Source: JABAAI01 sp965242745
GTDB taxonomy: Bacteria > Spirochaetota > Leptospiria > Leptospirales > Leptonemataceae
Assembly (NCBI GenBank): GCA_965242745.1
Contig: CBDETG010000107.1
Coordinates: 62,001-126,000, forward strand
Reading direction: 5' to 3'
Length of the DNA: 64,000 nucleotides
In this document: positions 9,215-19,260 of the stretch, in pieces
Layout of the letters: each line of letters opens with the position of its first letter
Position numbering within the stretch: position 1 is the stretch's first letter
Program-made: the position numbers and the translations under genes
Notes under the pieces: model-generated
The model's database searches: none
What the model was told of the DNA's origin: nothing
The model's input: the letters and a program-made list of their open reading frames with translations, nothing else

Positions 9215-9290
9215 GCATACTAAGCCTTGCTAAGGAAGCCCTAAGTTAAGAAGCAGGGTGAAGAATAAGAGACTTTAGGAGCTTCCTTAG

Positions 9291-10229
9291 CTAAAACAAA
9301 GCTAAAGCCTTATTCACATCGTGTTTCATAAAGCTTTCGAAGCGCTTGGAAGCGCCTTCGGCCAGGTACTTCTGCAGGCGGCTTACGTTCTTAATTTTCG
9401 TACCTGCTACTTGGAACAATATGACTCCCCCATGCTTGACCTTCCCCCACTTAAAAAGAGAGTTCAGGTCTTGTATCAACTCACCTTCATGATATACAGT
9501 AACTTGATTTCCGGGATGGGCTATCTGGTAAGACTCAATAATATTTTTCCATGCCTCCACATTTCCGTTATGAAACAGCTCATTGGTCACTTGAACAGAA
9601 TACTGCGGAGTAAGCTGCATTTTGCTCTTGGCTGCAGGAGAAGGGGCGGGGCTTGGAGAATTGGCGGCAGCAGTGCGGGGCTTGGCAAAAGAAGACGTGC
9701 TGAGGAAAAAATCAGGATGGCTTTCTACGTTTTGCTCTGGATGATTCAAAAGCGCAAGCAGCGCATCTATTGCCTTCCTTGCTGTTCCCTCACTGCTTTT
9801 TTTTAAAAAAGCATATATAATACAGAGCTCATTTTGTTTGAGGCTTTGTATGCTTTCCCAGTGTTCAGCCCTGCTGGGATTGATAGGCCTTAGGCCAAGG
9901 TGCGGATGGTGATAAACACAAAGGAATTGAACATTTGTCCAAGATTGGCAATGCTTGACAATATTCTCAAATACGCTGACATCCTTGTTCAAGTTATGGC
10001 ACACATGGGGAACTTGCAGCTTATCACGCAAAATAACGGAAATGATTGGCAGCACCTGCTCCTGTTCTAAACTCTCTTGGCTTAGCATCTGATGAAGCAA
10101 ATCAGCCAGATTCACTCCTTTGCTCTGTTCTTCCAAGAGCCGCGTAAGGCTTACTACATGCCTTAGGGTTTGATTAAAGCGCAGCTTTGTATCCAAAGTT
10201 GCGTAATGTGATGCTAATAGATGCGCCAT
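9291..10229 (-). CDS. Hypothetical protein, two-part architecture
   Basis: 312 residues. The N-terminal ~170 residues are helical and leucine-rich (HVVSLTRLLEEQ). A proline/serine/alanine-rich linker (about residues 180-215) leads to a compact C-terminal part of about 95 residues that could be an independent domain. No known family recognised. It lies downstream of the CfpA-like gene with a 154-base gap, and upstream of the other three genes of the cluster. Confidence 0.5.
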   Translation of the reverse strand: MAHLLASHYATLDTKLRFNQTLRHVVSLTRLLEEQSKGVNLADLLHQMLSQESLEQEQVLPIISVILRDKLQVPHVCHNLNKDVSVFENIVKHCQSWTNVQFLCVYHHPHLGLRPINPSRAEHWESIQSLKQNELCIIYAFLKKSSEGTARKAIDALLALLNHPEQNVESHPDFFLSTSSFAKPRTAAANSPSPAPSPAAKSKMQLTPQYSVQVTNELFHNGNVEAWKNIIESYQIAHPGNQVTVYHEGELIQDLNSLFKWGKVKHGGVILFQVAGTKIKNVSRLQKYLAEGASKRFESFMKHDVNKALALF

Positions 10230-10383
10230 ATTACAAAGTTAATGCCTTCTTTCTTGCTTTCTTGCTTGTACCTTCTTCCCGCCCTTTGCAAAGAGCTTTA
10301 CTGCGCCAAGACGCAATAAACGCGCTCTAAGCAAAAGCAGAGCTGCTAACTAGAGCCAAGCCAAACAACAAGACCTACGCTTA

Positions 10384-12426
10384 TCAAAGCTCCTTAAGCC
10401 CCATCTCCTTAAGCTTATCGTCATAGGAAGAAGGAGTAACATCCGCAGAGCCCTGCACTCCTCCAGAAGAAGAACCAGAGCCTCCGCCCGAAGGAACAGA
10501 GGGAGCAACTGCAGAAGCCGGGGGAGTATCATCATTTTTATTGGCATAACTTTCGTAGGCCATTGCAGCCATGCCGGGTTGTTTCTCATCGTCTTCTTCT
10601 TCACGGAAGGTCTGATGTATATCAGCGCGGACAGTGGAACGACGGCGTTTGAAGCTGGCAAAGGCAGCGTCTGCAAAACCCCTTGATATGCCAGAGAGGA
10701 ATTCGTTTAGGACATTTGCCATAGACTTCATGATATACTGCTTACGCTTTGTTGTAGTAAGGTCTACATCCAACAAGACTCCGGGCTGCAGCTGGTGAGG
10801 ATTGATCTCATAGGCAAACTTGTTAAACTCTACTTCAAGCAGGTTGAGACGTTCGTCTATTACTACCCTCTCAAGAGGATTTTGATAACTGTACATTTCG
10901 TTGAGCTTATTACGCAGATACACTAACTTGTCTATAGTGTTCTTTATCTCAGTGGTATAAGTACGGTTATTTTTCTCCACAAAGGTATTGGGCGCATTAC
11001 GGAACTGGAGCGTATTCCACTGCAGCTCATCTTCATCGCGTAGGATTTCTTTGCGCTCTTTCCTCCACTGCGCAGGCATGATCTTTGAAGCAAGGTCTTC
11101 GAAATCTACGATCTTGCGCAGCACAAAAAACTTTCTTTTACGCTGCTCATAGAGTACATGTATTACTTCCCAAATAGCCTCCATCTCCCTTAGATAGGCG
11201 GCAATGCGGTGGTCATAGGCTCTCTTAAGGTCACGAATTTGGTTTTGGTCGAAGTAGACAAGACGCATGCCGTAGCGTTCGTCTGGCAAATTCGCTTCTT
11301 CCTGATCTTCATACTCCCGAATGTTTGCCTCGCGCGCATTCTTTTGATTATCACAGAATTGGTAGCCTAGTTTAGAAGTATCCAGAATAGAAGTTAGAGT
11401 ATTTACAGCCGTATTGAAGCCCCTGTTGCGGATATTCTCAGAGTCAATAATGGCCTTGATCTGCTCGCGCAGGTTTAGGGGGTCATAGTCTTCTTGATCC
11501 ACCTCTGCTCTAAGGCCTTCTATTTTATCCATGAACTTTTTGGCCAAAATCGTATAGCGCCTTGAGTTAGGATCAGTGATATTATCATCAGTGAATTTTT
11601 CCGTAGTCTTGATTTTTTCAAACATGACTTCGCTGTTATTCATCTCGACGCGGCCGCTGTCTAGAAGCTCTTCTTTGAGCTGCTCAATTTCCCTGTCAAT
11701 CAAGTCAGCAATGTGGTTAGAGAGCTGCTCTTTCAAAAGATGCTCCACAGTTACTTGATAGTGAAAAATAGGGCTGATAAGCTCAGAATCAAGAATGTTA
11801 ATGGAAAGCTTTATGTCTGTTACTGTTTTAGGACGGTGTTTGTTGTCCTTAAAAGCGCACTTGACTATAGAGTATGCGTTTTCACCCCGAACAAAGGCGC
11901 CCACGTCCGTTTTTTGACGCAGTATGGAATTCGTATCCATTTCCAGATCATAGACCCCGCGCTGGATGTGCCCCTGCAAGTGGCCATACATATTGACAAG
12001 GGATTTTTCAACCTCACCCGTATTGAATTTATCAGAGCCGCCGACTTTGTCTAAGATTTCTACAATTTCCTTAGGCGTATAGCGGGCAAGGCTTTTGATC
12101 TCTTCCTTATCTACAAAATCACGCACCTTTTTTACCATCTCATCTTCTACAGTGATGGCATAACGATTGAACATATTGACATATGCCTGGTTTACGTAAT
12201 TGTATATCTTATCTTCTATGCCTGCCATAACGTCTACGTCTTTCAAGACTTCAGGCGGCAACTTTTTCTGCGTGAATTGCGATATGTAGCGAGATGCCTC
12301 GTCAATAATCTTCTTAGCTTCACCCGGCTTATCACGCCCTTCCCATACTAAGGAACTACGTGACGCCACTGCACTGGGTAATACAGGGTCAATTTTATTT
12401 GGACTTTTTGGAAACTGTCCTGACAT
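10384..12426 (-). CDS. cfpA: Probable spirochaete cytoplasmic filament protein (CfpA-like)
   Basis: 680 residues, highly charged, no signal peptide or membrane span, largely helical, ending in a low-complexity Gly/Ser/Pro tail (last ~80 residues). Length, cytoplasmic character and N-terminal composition (KKIIDEASRYISQFTQKK) fit CfpA of Treponema, which forms ribbon-like filaments beneath the membrane along the cell and matters for cell division. This is from memory of the family, not a search, so the name is tentative. A strong ribosome site TAAGGAGGAAAAAGC precedes the ATG, consistent with an abundant structural protein. It is the first gene of the minus-strand cluster. Confidence 0.55.
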   Translation of the reverse strand: MSGQFPKSPNKIDPVLPSAVASRSSLVWEGRDKPGEAKKIIDEASRYISQFTQKKLPPEVLKDVDVMAGIEDKIYNYVNQAYVNMFNRYAITVEDEMVKKVRDFVDKEEIKSLARYTPKEIVEILDKVGGSDKFNTGEVEKSLVNMYGHLQGHIQRGVYDLEMDTNSILRQKTDVGAFVRGENAYSIVKCAFKDNKHRPKTVTDIKLSINILDSELISPIFHYQVTVEHLLKEQLSNHIADLIDREIEQLKEELLDSGRVEMNNSEVMFEKIKTTEKFTDDNITDPNSRRYTILAKKFMDKIEGLRAEVDQEDYDPLNLREQIKAIIDSENIRNRGFNTAVNTLTSILDTSKLGYQFCDNQKNAREANIREYEDQEEANLPDERYGMRLVYFDQNQIRDLKRAYDHRIAAYLREMEAIWEVIHVLYEQRKRKFFVLRKIVDFEDLASKIMPAQWRKERKEILRDEDELQWNTLQFRNAPNTFVEKNNRTYTTEIKNTIDKLVYLRNKLNEMYSYQNPLERVVIDERLNLLEVEFNKFAYEINPHQLQPGVLLDVDLTTTKRKQYIMKSMANVLNEFLSGISRGFADAAFASFKRRRSTVRADIHQTFREEEDDEKQPGMAAMAYESYANKNDDTPPASAVAPSVPSGGGSGSSSGGVQGSADVTPSSYDDKLKEMGLKEL

Positions 12427-12878
12427 GCTTTTTCCTCCTTAGCGTCCTTACTTAATGTTAAGACGCAAATGTTTGCATATAGCGCTCTGATAAGAACAAC
12501 ATGGAAAGAATACTACAATAATACAATACTACAATAGCGCCATGAAATCTTCTTCATCTGGAAACAGCAAACAAATTCAGTGTAATATGTGACATGAGGA
12601 GAATCAGCCATACTTTTTTCAAGTAAAAAAAGCTGCTACTCTCTCTTTTTTCATCGTATTGCTGGGCCAAGAACTTTAACACGCCTTGCTAAAGTACGAA
12701 CATAAATGAAAAATACTAGCTCTAAGCATATGACTATTAAAAAACATTTTTTATTAGCAAGGAGTTCCATTGCTGATCCAGGGCTTTCTATAACAAGGCA
12801 TTTTTGTTTTTCCCGCGTTTTTTTAGAGATCTTGCGCAGAGCTGGATTCTCTATAGCTGTAATGAATCAGAAGACAAA
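12427..12878. other. Intergenic region upstream of the filament gene
   Basis: AT-rich. It holds the strong ribosome site of the minus-strand filament gene and presumably its promoter. A plus-strand open frame at 12706-13023 opposes the relic MTase genes and has no family look; I treat it as non-coding. Nothing else is supported. Confidence 0.4.
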
Positions 12879-13031
12879 TCATAAAGAACAAAGCTCACTT
12901 GCTTTTCTTATATCAAAAATGTCACAAAAATTATTTAGTTTTTCTTCTAAAACACTGTCTTCAATATGCTCTCTACATTTTAATACATTCTTTTTATACG
13001 CTTTTCTATATTCTTTTTCGTAATCCAGCAT
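12879..13031 (-). CDS. Short ORF overlapping the end of the relic MTase (possible start of a lost partner gene)
   Basis: 50 residues (MLDYEKEYRKAYKKN...), charged and helical. Its ATG lies 26 bases inside the end of the upstream MTase frame, an overlap typical of coupled genes in restriction-modification operons. It may be the remaining N-terminus of a restriction enzyme or a small control protein. No family recognised. Confidence 0.3.
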   Translation of the reverse strand: MLDYEKEYRKAYKKNVLKCREHIEDSVLEEKLNNFCDIFDIRKASELCSL

Positions 13032-13969
13032 TTATTATCATCCTCGCTAAGTTATAGTCTAGTCTTCGGCGATACCTGCCATCCTTTCGCAGACCCTTAA
13101 AAGGCGTCAAAAAAATATCTTTTGTAGAATCTCGAAATTCGGATAGGATAACATTAAACTTCTCTATCGCATCTTTTGTTATAGAAAAATCAAGGGGAAC
13201 CCAAGCTCTAGTAATTAACCTAGAAGAAGGCTTAATATTATATTTAGCTAATTCCTTACCTAAACAAAATACAATACTTTCTCTTAGGCTATTATCGATA
13301 TTTCTTATACCAATACTGCCTTCAGATACATTAAATTTTACAAGCACCTCACCATTAGTTTTTTCTAAATTTTCCAAAGCCCTTTTCAATTCAGAATAGA
13401 TCCCTAAAAACGTATTATTTTCATATATCTTTATATCTTTAGATATGCTTTTTTTGAATAAAGCTAAACATGTTGGGTTATCTGTACTTGCAAACAATAA
13501 CGAATTTATTAAAATAAGACTATCTAATCTATCATGAAAAAGACCTGAAGTTAAGAAAGACGCAGGCAAGAGCATTGCTACATTTTCACAATGTAGTAAA
13601 GCTTGCTCTAAACAAAACTTGTAAAGATTATCATAGGGAATATGTCTTGGAAACTCAACTTTATTTCTCTTAGCAAAATAACTGCTTAACCATGGGGGAT
13701 TAGTTATACAAGTATCATAAGCTTTAGGAAAATTTTTTATTGTATCTTGATAAGAGACTTTATGAGACTCCAGGTTTTATGTCATAAGATTTGTAATCCT
13801 TGATTTTATCCTCTAATAAGCGTATAATATTATTTGCGCCTGCAAATGGCTCTAATACTGTCCGTGACTTTAATTGAATGTCCTCAGCCCAATGACAAAA
13901 GGGAACTAAATGAAAAGGGTTCTGTATCGTATAATGAATCCCAAGTTGTCTTTTTAGGCCTGCGTCCAT
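13006..13969 (-). pseudogene. Frameshifted adenine DNA methyltransferase
   Basis: Two frames together give about 320 residues of one protein. The first (start 13969) has a SAM-binding motif EPFAGANN near residue 37 and runs to SYDIKPGV. At about 13765 the frame shifts and the next frame continues through TCITNPPWLSSYF, the NPPW catalytic motif of gamma-class N6-adenine MTases, to the stop at 13006. Motif I before motif IV supports the gamma class. One frameshift inactivates it unless it is a sequencing error. Gene-end overlap with a short ORF suggests it was part of a type II restriction-modification operon. No TIRs like those of the M units are seen around it, so it is a separate acquisition. 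Confidence 0.75.
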
Positions 13970-14048
13970 GAATTTATAATATACTATGCTACAAGCGTGA
14001 CAATTTCAGCGCACCCATGCGCGCCCCGCTTCACCATGCTGTTCTTAC

Positions 14049-15809
14049 TCAAGGCTGGATAAGAGCAAACTCGACGCGTCTATTCTTCGCTCTGTCTTCT
14101 TTTGTTTTTTCCGCTATCGCAGGTCTGCTGGCGCCATAGCCTTGAAGTTGGAATCTCTGCAAGTTGATATTGTTTTTGGCCATAGCTTGTATTTCACTCA
14201 GTACGCTTTTTACTCGAGCTAAAGAAAGTCTGCGATTGTAACTGACAGTATGGGTGCTGTCTGTATGGCCTTCAATACGAACGTGCGCAAAAGGGTTGGC
14301 TCTGAGTATGGCAAGGAGGGCGGAGATTTTTTCTCTTTCCTGCTGCCTGATACGGCTGCTATCTGAGTCAAAATAGATGCGAATATACTGCAGGCATGCA
14401 AGCTCCTCTTTTATGCAGTTTCCTTGGGAGCCGGGCTTTCCCGAAAATGAGTCACTGCCGCGATCTCTTTTTTTATATAAGACGATCTTATGGCTGTCGA
14501 TCTTCGACTGAGGCAGCTTGGCTCTATAGTCGAGCTGCAGTTCTTTGGGCAGAAAGCCGGGGGCGCTGATTCTAACTTTATAAAGATAACCTGAGGAAAG
14601 ATGCCTTTCAAAATTGTTTACCGGGCGGGATCGAAAATAGGGTCTATGAAATATCTTACTTGTTCTCACGATAGCTTCTTTGGCTGAGCTAATGCTCACG
14701 CTTGCTTCAAGGCCCAGTATCTCCTGAGAAGAGCCGTCTATGATTTGAGCCCTAAAAAGTACATCCACCTCATGATAGAGCCAAAGAGGCAGGCGGACCC
14801 GGTATAAATCAAAGCTGTCCTTTCTAGCCTGCAGGGATTTGCGATCACTGCAAAAATAAGCCCAATGCGCATCCTGCGTGATACTGAAGTATTCATCATC
14901 CCACCGGCTGTTAAAGGGCCTGCCAAGATTGCGCGCCTCTCCCCAGCCGCCCCCTTTAGCTGCGCGGCTGAAATACAAGTCATAGTGGCCCAGGCCTCCA
15001 GCTCTATCAGAGCTGAAAAACAAGAGCTTCCCGTCAGGAGAAATACTGGGAGCGCTTTCATGAGCTGCGCTGTTTACATAAGGGCCCGCATTCCTCGGAG
15101 TCTGCCACCTGCCCTTTGTATCCATGCTGCTAAACCATATATCATAGCCGCCATAGCCTCCTGGACGATCCGAGGAAAAGTAAAGTATATCTCCTTGATG
15201 CGGGAGGCTTGGCATGCGGTCATTAAATTTGCTGTTTAGGGCGCTCAAGTGTATAGGCGGCTGCCATTTTTGATCCCGATAGTAGCTATGGTAGATATTG
15301 AGAGCAGCAAAGCCGCCGCGCTTGTTTTGCGCGCTCCTGTAAGAAGTAAAAAAGATTTGTCTAGGGAAAAGAGCGCGGTAAAGCAAGGCGGGAGCGCCCT
15401 CAAAGGCGTCCGTATTGATAGTAAAAAACGAAGACTTTTCTCCCACGCCTTCCGGGGGAGCAGCGCCGCTCACAGGATTAGGGAAGGGAAAGCGCAGAGG
15501 CACGACTTTGCTCCAAGCTGCGCGGGCCTTGCTTTTGTGGTACGTTTTGTTTTCACTCATCCAGATATTGTAACTGTTGCGGTAGCCAGGCCGGTTAGAT
15601 TGGAAAATCAAGTAGCGTCCATTTGGACTGATCTGCGGGGCGTAGTCTGACTGGTAGGAATTTATATTCCAGAGGTTTTCTATGCTTGTTTCTCTGTTTT
15701 TTTCATCATCTGCCGTTTTCTGCTGGGCCTCTATCGCAAAAGCTGTAAGGTACAAACTCAAGCAGGAGGCAAGGCGCAAAGAGCGGCTTCTTTCAAAATA
15801 CGATGCCAT
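14049..15809 (-). CDS. OmpA-family protein with PD40 (WD40-like) repeats
   Basis: 586 residues from an ATG that gives a signal peptide (RLASCLSLYLTAFAIEAQQK). Four or five PD40/TolB-like beta-propeller repeats follow (for example APQISPNGRYLIFQSNRPG, APSISPDGKLLFFSSDR). The last ~115 residues are an OmpA peptidoglycan-binding domain (RIYFDSDSSRIR, then EGHTDSTHTVSYNRRLSLAR). Such proteins are periplasmic or outer-membrane associated and tether the envelope to peptidoglycan. An upstream ATG at 15902 is rejected because it would bury the signal peptide. It stands downstream of the SPL-like gene on the same strand. Confidence 0.85.
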   Translation of the reverse strand: MASYFERSRSLRLASCLSLYLTAFAIEAQQKTADDEKNRETSIENLWNINSYQSDYAPQISPNGRYLIFQSNRPGYRNSYNIWMSENKTYHKSKARAAWSKVVPLRFPFPNPVSGAAPPEGVGEKSSFFTINTDAFEGAPALLYRALFPRQIFFTSYRSAQNKRGGFAALNIYHSYYRDQKWQPPIHLSALNSKFNDRMPSLPHQGDILYFSSDRPGGYGGYDIWFSSMDTKGRWQTPRNAGPYVNSAAHESAPSISPDGKLLFFSSDRAGGLGHYDLYFSRAAKGGGWGEARNLGRPFNSRWDDEYFSITQDAHWAYFCSDRKSLQARKDSFDLYRVRLPLWLYHEVDVLFRAQIIDGSSQEILGLEASVSISSAKEAIVRTSKIFHRPYFRSRPVNNFERHLSSGYLYKVRISAPGFLPKELQLDYRAKLPQSKIDSHKIVLYKKRDRGSDSFSGKPGSQGNCIKEELACLQYIRIYFDSDSSRIRQQEREKISALLAILRANPFAHVRIEGHTDSTHTVSYNRRLSLARVKSVLSEIQAMAKNNINLQRFQLQGYGASRPAIAEKTKEDRAKNRRVEFALIQP

Positions 15810-15905
15810 GTTTGCGCAGTCTTTTCTATTATGTTTTCTATTGTGATTGTAAAGCATAACTTTCAAAAAACAAGAGCTGACTTTGGCTGAGCCTTGAAGC
15901 AAAAA

Positions 15906-17021
15906 CTATGAAGAAAGACAAGAGATCTTTTGGAGCCTGTTTTGGAAAAGTAAGTCCAATTTCTTTGGAGAATGCGGTACAAAATCAAAGACGCGCTGCC
16001 ACATAGCTTGGCTTTCCATGCACAGATATAGAAAAAGACGCGGGTCAACAGATTCTATTTTCTTTTTGATAGAAACAAACATTTCCTGCCGCAGCGTCTT
16101 AAAATAACGGTACTTCCCATCTTTGCCTTGAAGCATTTCCCCCTTTCTGCACAAGGCATCCTCTGGAAAGCGGGCCTGTATCCTTTCCTTCAAAGCCGCA
16201 GTGTAACGAAAACTGCCGGTAGACAGCCACGCAATGCTCTCAGGATGGATTTTTGTAAAGATGGAATCTATTAAGCTGTGATACTTGTTTTCCCAGTCCT
16301 CTATATAGATCAAGGGGTCCAAGTGAAAGGCCACTTTATATCCGGCCCTCACCACTTTTTGGGCTGCGCTGAGACGCTCTGCAAGACTAGCCGTCCCTTC
16401 CTCGATCGCATCAATCACTTCCGCGGGGTTCAAAGACCACGAAACAATACTGCGCCCGCGATGATCCAGATTCAGGATGCCGTCTACATGCGGGGATTTT
16501 GTTTTCAGTTCCAAAGTCGCATTGGGGTGTGACGCAAAATAACGCACCAAATGACCTGCCATGCCGCTGAGAGGATCAAGGGCAAGGGAATCCGTATATT
16601 CTCCCGTGCCTATGCGAAAGTGAAAATTTTTCCCGCGCGTTCTTTGATCCAGCTCCCGAAACAGGTCTCCTAGATTAGCATACAGCGTCATAAGTGGATG
16701 GTTTAGAAAGGCTTGGAGATAGCAATAGTGGCAGTCATACAAGCAAGCCTGCCCCAGATGCAAAACAAAGTACTGGCAGCATAACATTCCATCAGAGCCC
16801 GGACAGCTGGAAAAAAAGCTGCCTTTATGCGCATAGACTAAAAGATCAGAGCGCGATTCTATTTTGCCGCTGCGCCTAAAACTCTCCAGCACTGCGAAGG
16901 GCTCCTTTGTATATAGGATTTGAGCGCTGGCAGGCGCCCGCTCTTCAATATTTTGGACAATGCCCTGACCAGACAGGTCTTCTTGTATATAGATACGTTT
17001 GATTTCTTCTATGCCGCGCAT
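15906..17021 (-). CDS. SPL-family radical SAM protein (spore photoproduct lyase-like)
   Basis: 371 residues. The motif CLYDCHYC (CxxxCxxC spacing) binds the [4Fe-4S] cluster of radical SAM enzymes, and the preceding CPGSDGMLCCQYF matches the conserved approach to the cluster in the spore photoproduct lyase family. Non-sporulating bacteria carry relatives of unknown substrate, so true DNA-repair activity is not assured. It lies three bases downstream of the polyprenyl synthase stop, so the two are likely co-transcribed. Full length for the family. Confidence 0.8.
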   Translation of the reverse strand: MRGIEEIKRIYIQEDLSGQGIVQNIEERAPASAQILYTKEPFAVLESFRRSGKIESRSDLLVYAHKGSFFSSCPGSDGMLCCQYFVLHLGQACLYDCHYCYLQAFLNHPLMTLYANLGDLFRELDQRTRGKNFHFRIGTGEYTDSLALDPLSGMAGHLVRYFASHPNATLELKTKSPHVDGILNLDHRGRSIVSWSLNPAEVIDAIEEGTASLAERLSAAQKVVRAGYKVAFHLDPLIYIEDWENKYHSLIDSIFTKIHPESIAWLSTGSFRYTAALKERIQARFPEDALCRKGEMLQGKDGKYRYFKTLRQEMFVSIKKKIESVDPRLFLYLCMESQAMWQRVFDFVPHSPKKLDLLFQNRLQKISCLSS

Positions 17022-17024
17022 TTG

Positions 17025-17954
17025 CTAATGATTACGAGAGCTCACAAAAGAAGGCAGTGTCCGCAAAGCCTCGCTATAGTCTCTTGCTACTCCCTTGCCT
17101 AGACTCTCTTTTACAACCAGCTTTTGCAAGTCTTTTTCAAGGGCATCCCTCCTCTGGCAGCTTTCTTCCAAGCCAAAGACAGAGGGATAGGTCAATTTCA
17201 CGCCATCTTTTGCAACTGCCTTGCCCATTTCTCGCACTTCGCCGGTAATGTCGAGTATGTCATCTTGTATTTGGAACAACAAGCCCAGCTTTCTGCCATA
17301 TTCTTGGTAACGCAGAGCCCTTGCTTCTGCAGCGCCCCCTAAGAGCGCGCCTATATAACAAGCAGAGCTAAAAAGTCCGGCCGTTTTCTTTTCATGAATG
17401 TTTTGCACGCAGGCTATGCGCTCATCCTTTGTCAAATCAGAAGCTTCTCTCTCGCACTGTAAATCCAGGGCCTGACCGGCTATCATGCCCTCCATGCCAG
17501 TGTGTTTTAGGAAGTTTCGCAGACAGGCCTCTAAGGGAAAGCCGGGCCTGAGCTTTGCTGCCTTAAGCAAGAGCTCAATGGAAAAACTATGCAAAGCATC
17601 TCCGCCAAGTATAGCGGCCCATTCTGAATATCGTATATGGCAGGCAGCTTGGCCGCGGCGCATCTTATCATCATCCATAGCGGGTAAATCATCGTGAATC
17701 AGAGAATAGCTGTGCATTGCCTCCATGCTGGCAGCAGCATAAAAAGCCGTTGGATGCTCTTCATGCTTGATGCTAGAACCCGCGCACATCAAAAGCAAGG
17801 CGGGACGCAGGCGCTTCCCAGGAGCGCACATAGAGTAGAGCATAGGCTCAGAAAGCGCATTCGGCGCGCGCTTGATCCATGGGACAAGCGCATGACTCAC
17901 AAAGGCGTCAAAGCCGGCAGCTAAGTCAGAGATCGTCTTTTGGCAGGCTTTCAT
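17025..17954 (-). CDS. ispA: Polyprenyl (farnesyl/geranylgeranyl) diphosphate synthase
   Basis: 309 residues from MKACQKT, or 316 from an ATG seven codons upstream at 17975. Both aspartate-rich motifs are present: HDDLPAMDDD with RRG, and QIQDDILD with the lysine-rich loop after it. The SYSLIHDDLP context and the bulky residues before the first motif fit short-chain IspA enzymes that condense isopentenyl diphosphate to farnesyl diphosphate for isoprenoid carriers. It appears to be the first gene of a short operon with the SPL-like gene. Confidence 0.88.
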   Translation of the reverse strand: MKACQKTISDLAAGFDAFVSHALVPWIKRAPNALSEPMLYSMCAPGKRLRPALLLMCAGSSIKHEEHPTAFYAAASMEAMHSYSLIHDDLPAMDDDKMRRGQAACHIRYSEWAAILGGDALHSFSIELLLKAAKLRPGFPLEACLRNFLKHTGMEGMIAGQALDLQCEREASDLTKDERIACVQNIHEKKTAGLFSSACYIGALLGGAAEARALRYQEYGRKLGLLFQIQDDILDITGEVREMGKAVAKDGVKLTYPSVFGLEESCQRRDALEKDLQKLVVKESLGKGVARDYSEALRTLPSFVSSRNH

Positions 17955-18177
17955 GCGTGCAAAACATAGTTGCAAAGTACAAGCAACAGGACGCTGCCTG
18001 ATGATCTAAAACGGCGCCTGAGTATTGTCTACGCGCGCTAAAGAAGCCCTAAAGCGCCATCCTGCAGGCAAGCTGAGGAAGAGACAGCGCCTGTATCGTA
18101 TCTACGCCAATGATGCCGCTTGTAAAGCAGAATTTCAAAAAACGTGCCTGCTGCACTATCACTGACTGCCAACTCAA

Positions 18178-18969
18178 TCTGACTTTAGGACAAAATAATG
18201 CAAAAATGATGTAGGACAACCAAGGCTTCTGCCCCCATTTGGGCAAATACCAACCCTAAAAAAAGGAGCTAAAGGCGCATACAAAATAACATACGAAGAT
18301 CCTTGTGTCATCGAAAAAAGAAGGGAGGCAGGACATGAGCTACAGAAAAATTGCTAAAAGATTAGGCTTATCCAAGATAAGCAAGTATAGCGTGCGCATG
18401 AGATGGAATTAGGTATCGCAACAAAACCCAGCAGCGAAAAACAAAGTCGCAGGAAGGATCAAGTATATCGTGCTGATCGTGCGCAATTTGCAAGCGATGG
18501 AATTAGGTATCGCAAGGCAAAACACCCGCGTATTTGCATGCGATCATGGAGCCGGATGAGCGCCATAGGCAAAAGCGCCGATATTTTCCCTCTTTAGGCA
18601 GAAGGCTTTTCTGTTTGGGAGGATTAGTACAGTTTTTGTTCTCACGAGTAGGCAAGATAGACTATTATTATAGACAGAGGATCAGAAAATTCATCATGAA
18701 AGAGATATACAGCGGATGCTAAACACCCGCGTATTTGCATGCGATCCCGGATCGCCATGGCAGAAAGGATTAGTAGAAAATTCTATTCGCTTACTTTAGG
18801 TATACTTTACCCAGTCAAAACGCGCTATAAACATATTTCGAACATATTTCAAAAAAGGATGTGTGCAGGGCGAAAGCTAACTTAAATTCTATGCACAGGG
18901 CAATCTTAAATGGAAGGAGTAGCCGAGAAGCATGCAGCCAGAATTTGCTAAAAGTGTCCTAAAGTCAGA
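18178..18969 (+). mobile_element. Decayed IS30-family insertion sequence
   Basis: Bounded by inverted repeats TCTGACTTTAGGACA at 18178-18192 and its exact reverse complement at 18955-18969. Between them lie fragments of an IS30-type transposase. At about 790 bp it is shorter than an intact IS30 element, so it has internal deletions. No clear target duplication is visible by eye. Confidence 0.7.
18335..18860 (+). pseudogene. IS30-family transposase remnant
   Basis: The first codons read MSYRKIAKRLGLSK, the helix-turn-helix opening of IS30 transposases. Near 18735-18805 a frame reads CDPGSPWQKGLVENSIRLL, the well-conserved catalytic-domain end (SPWQ-G-xEN with the catalytic glutamate). In between are several frameshifts and stops, plus partial repeats of GATGGAATTAGGTATCGCAA and ACACCCGCGTATTTGCATGC. 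Clearly non-functional. Confidence 0.75.
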
Positions 18970-19218
18970 CTGAAGGATCACATATTTTCATATTGGCATG
19001 ACAGCATGAAAAATACTTGCTTGACATATGTCAGCAGGAAGGTCATATATGCAAAAGCTTACTCTGGATTATGCTAATGCTCCGAAAATGAAAAGAAATA
19101 ACCAACAAAATGGGTCTTTAGCCTTATATATAATATATATAATATATATATATTATATAATTGGACAAAAAACTAAATTGCTGCGGCCATTACCGGCTTT
19201 ATTTTGTCCCGCATATTT

Positions 19219-19224
19219 GGTATA
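19219..19224 (+). promoter_or_regulatory. Probable -10 element of the Panacea gene
   Basis: TATAAT in the context TTTGGTATAATATTGC, 37 bases before the ATG at 19261, below an extremely AT-rich tract of alternating TATA (19125-19160). A good -35 is not obvious. Confidence 0.4.
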
Positions 19225-19260
19225 ATATTGCTAATATATGATACAGGAGAGGCGCAAAAA

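Noticed and set aside
12706..13023. 105-codon plus-strand frame
   Set aside because: Antisense to the relic MTase end and short ORF; rich in Ser/Phe/Leu as expected for a reverse-strand shadow.
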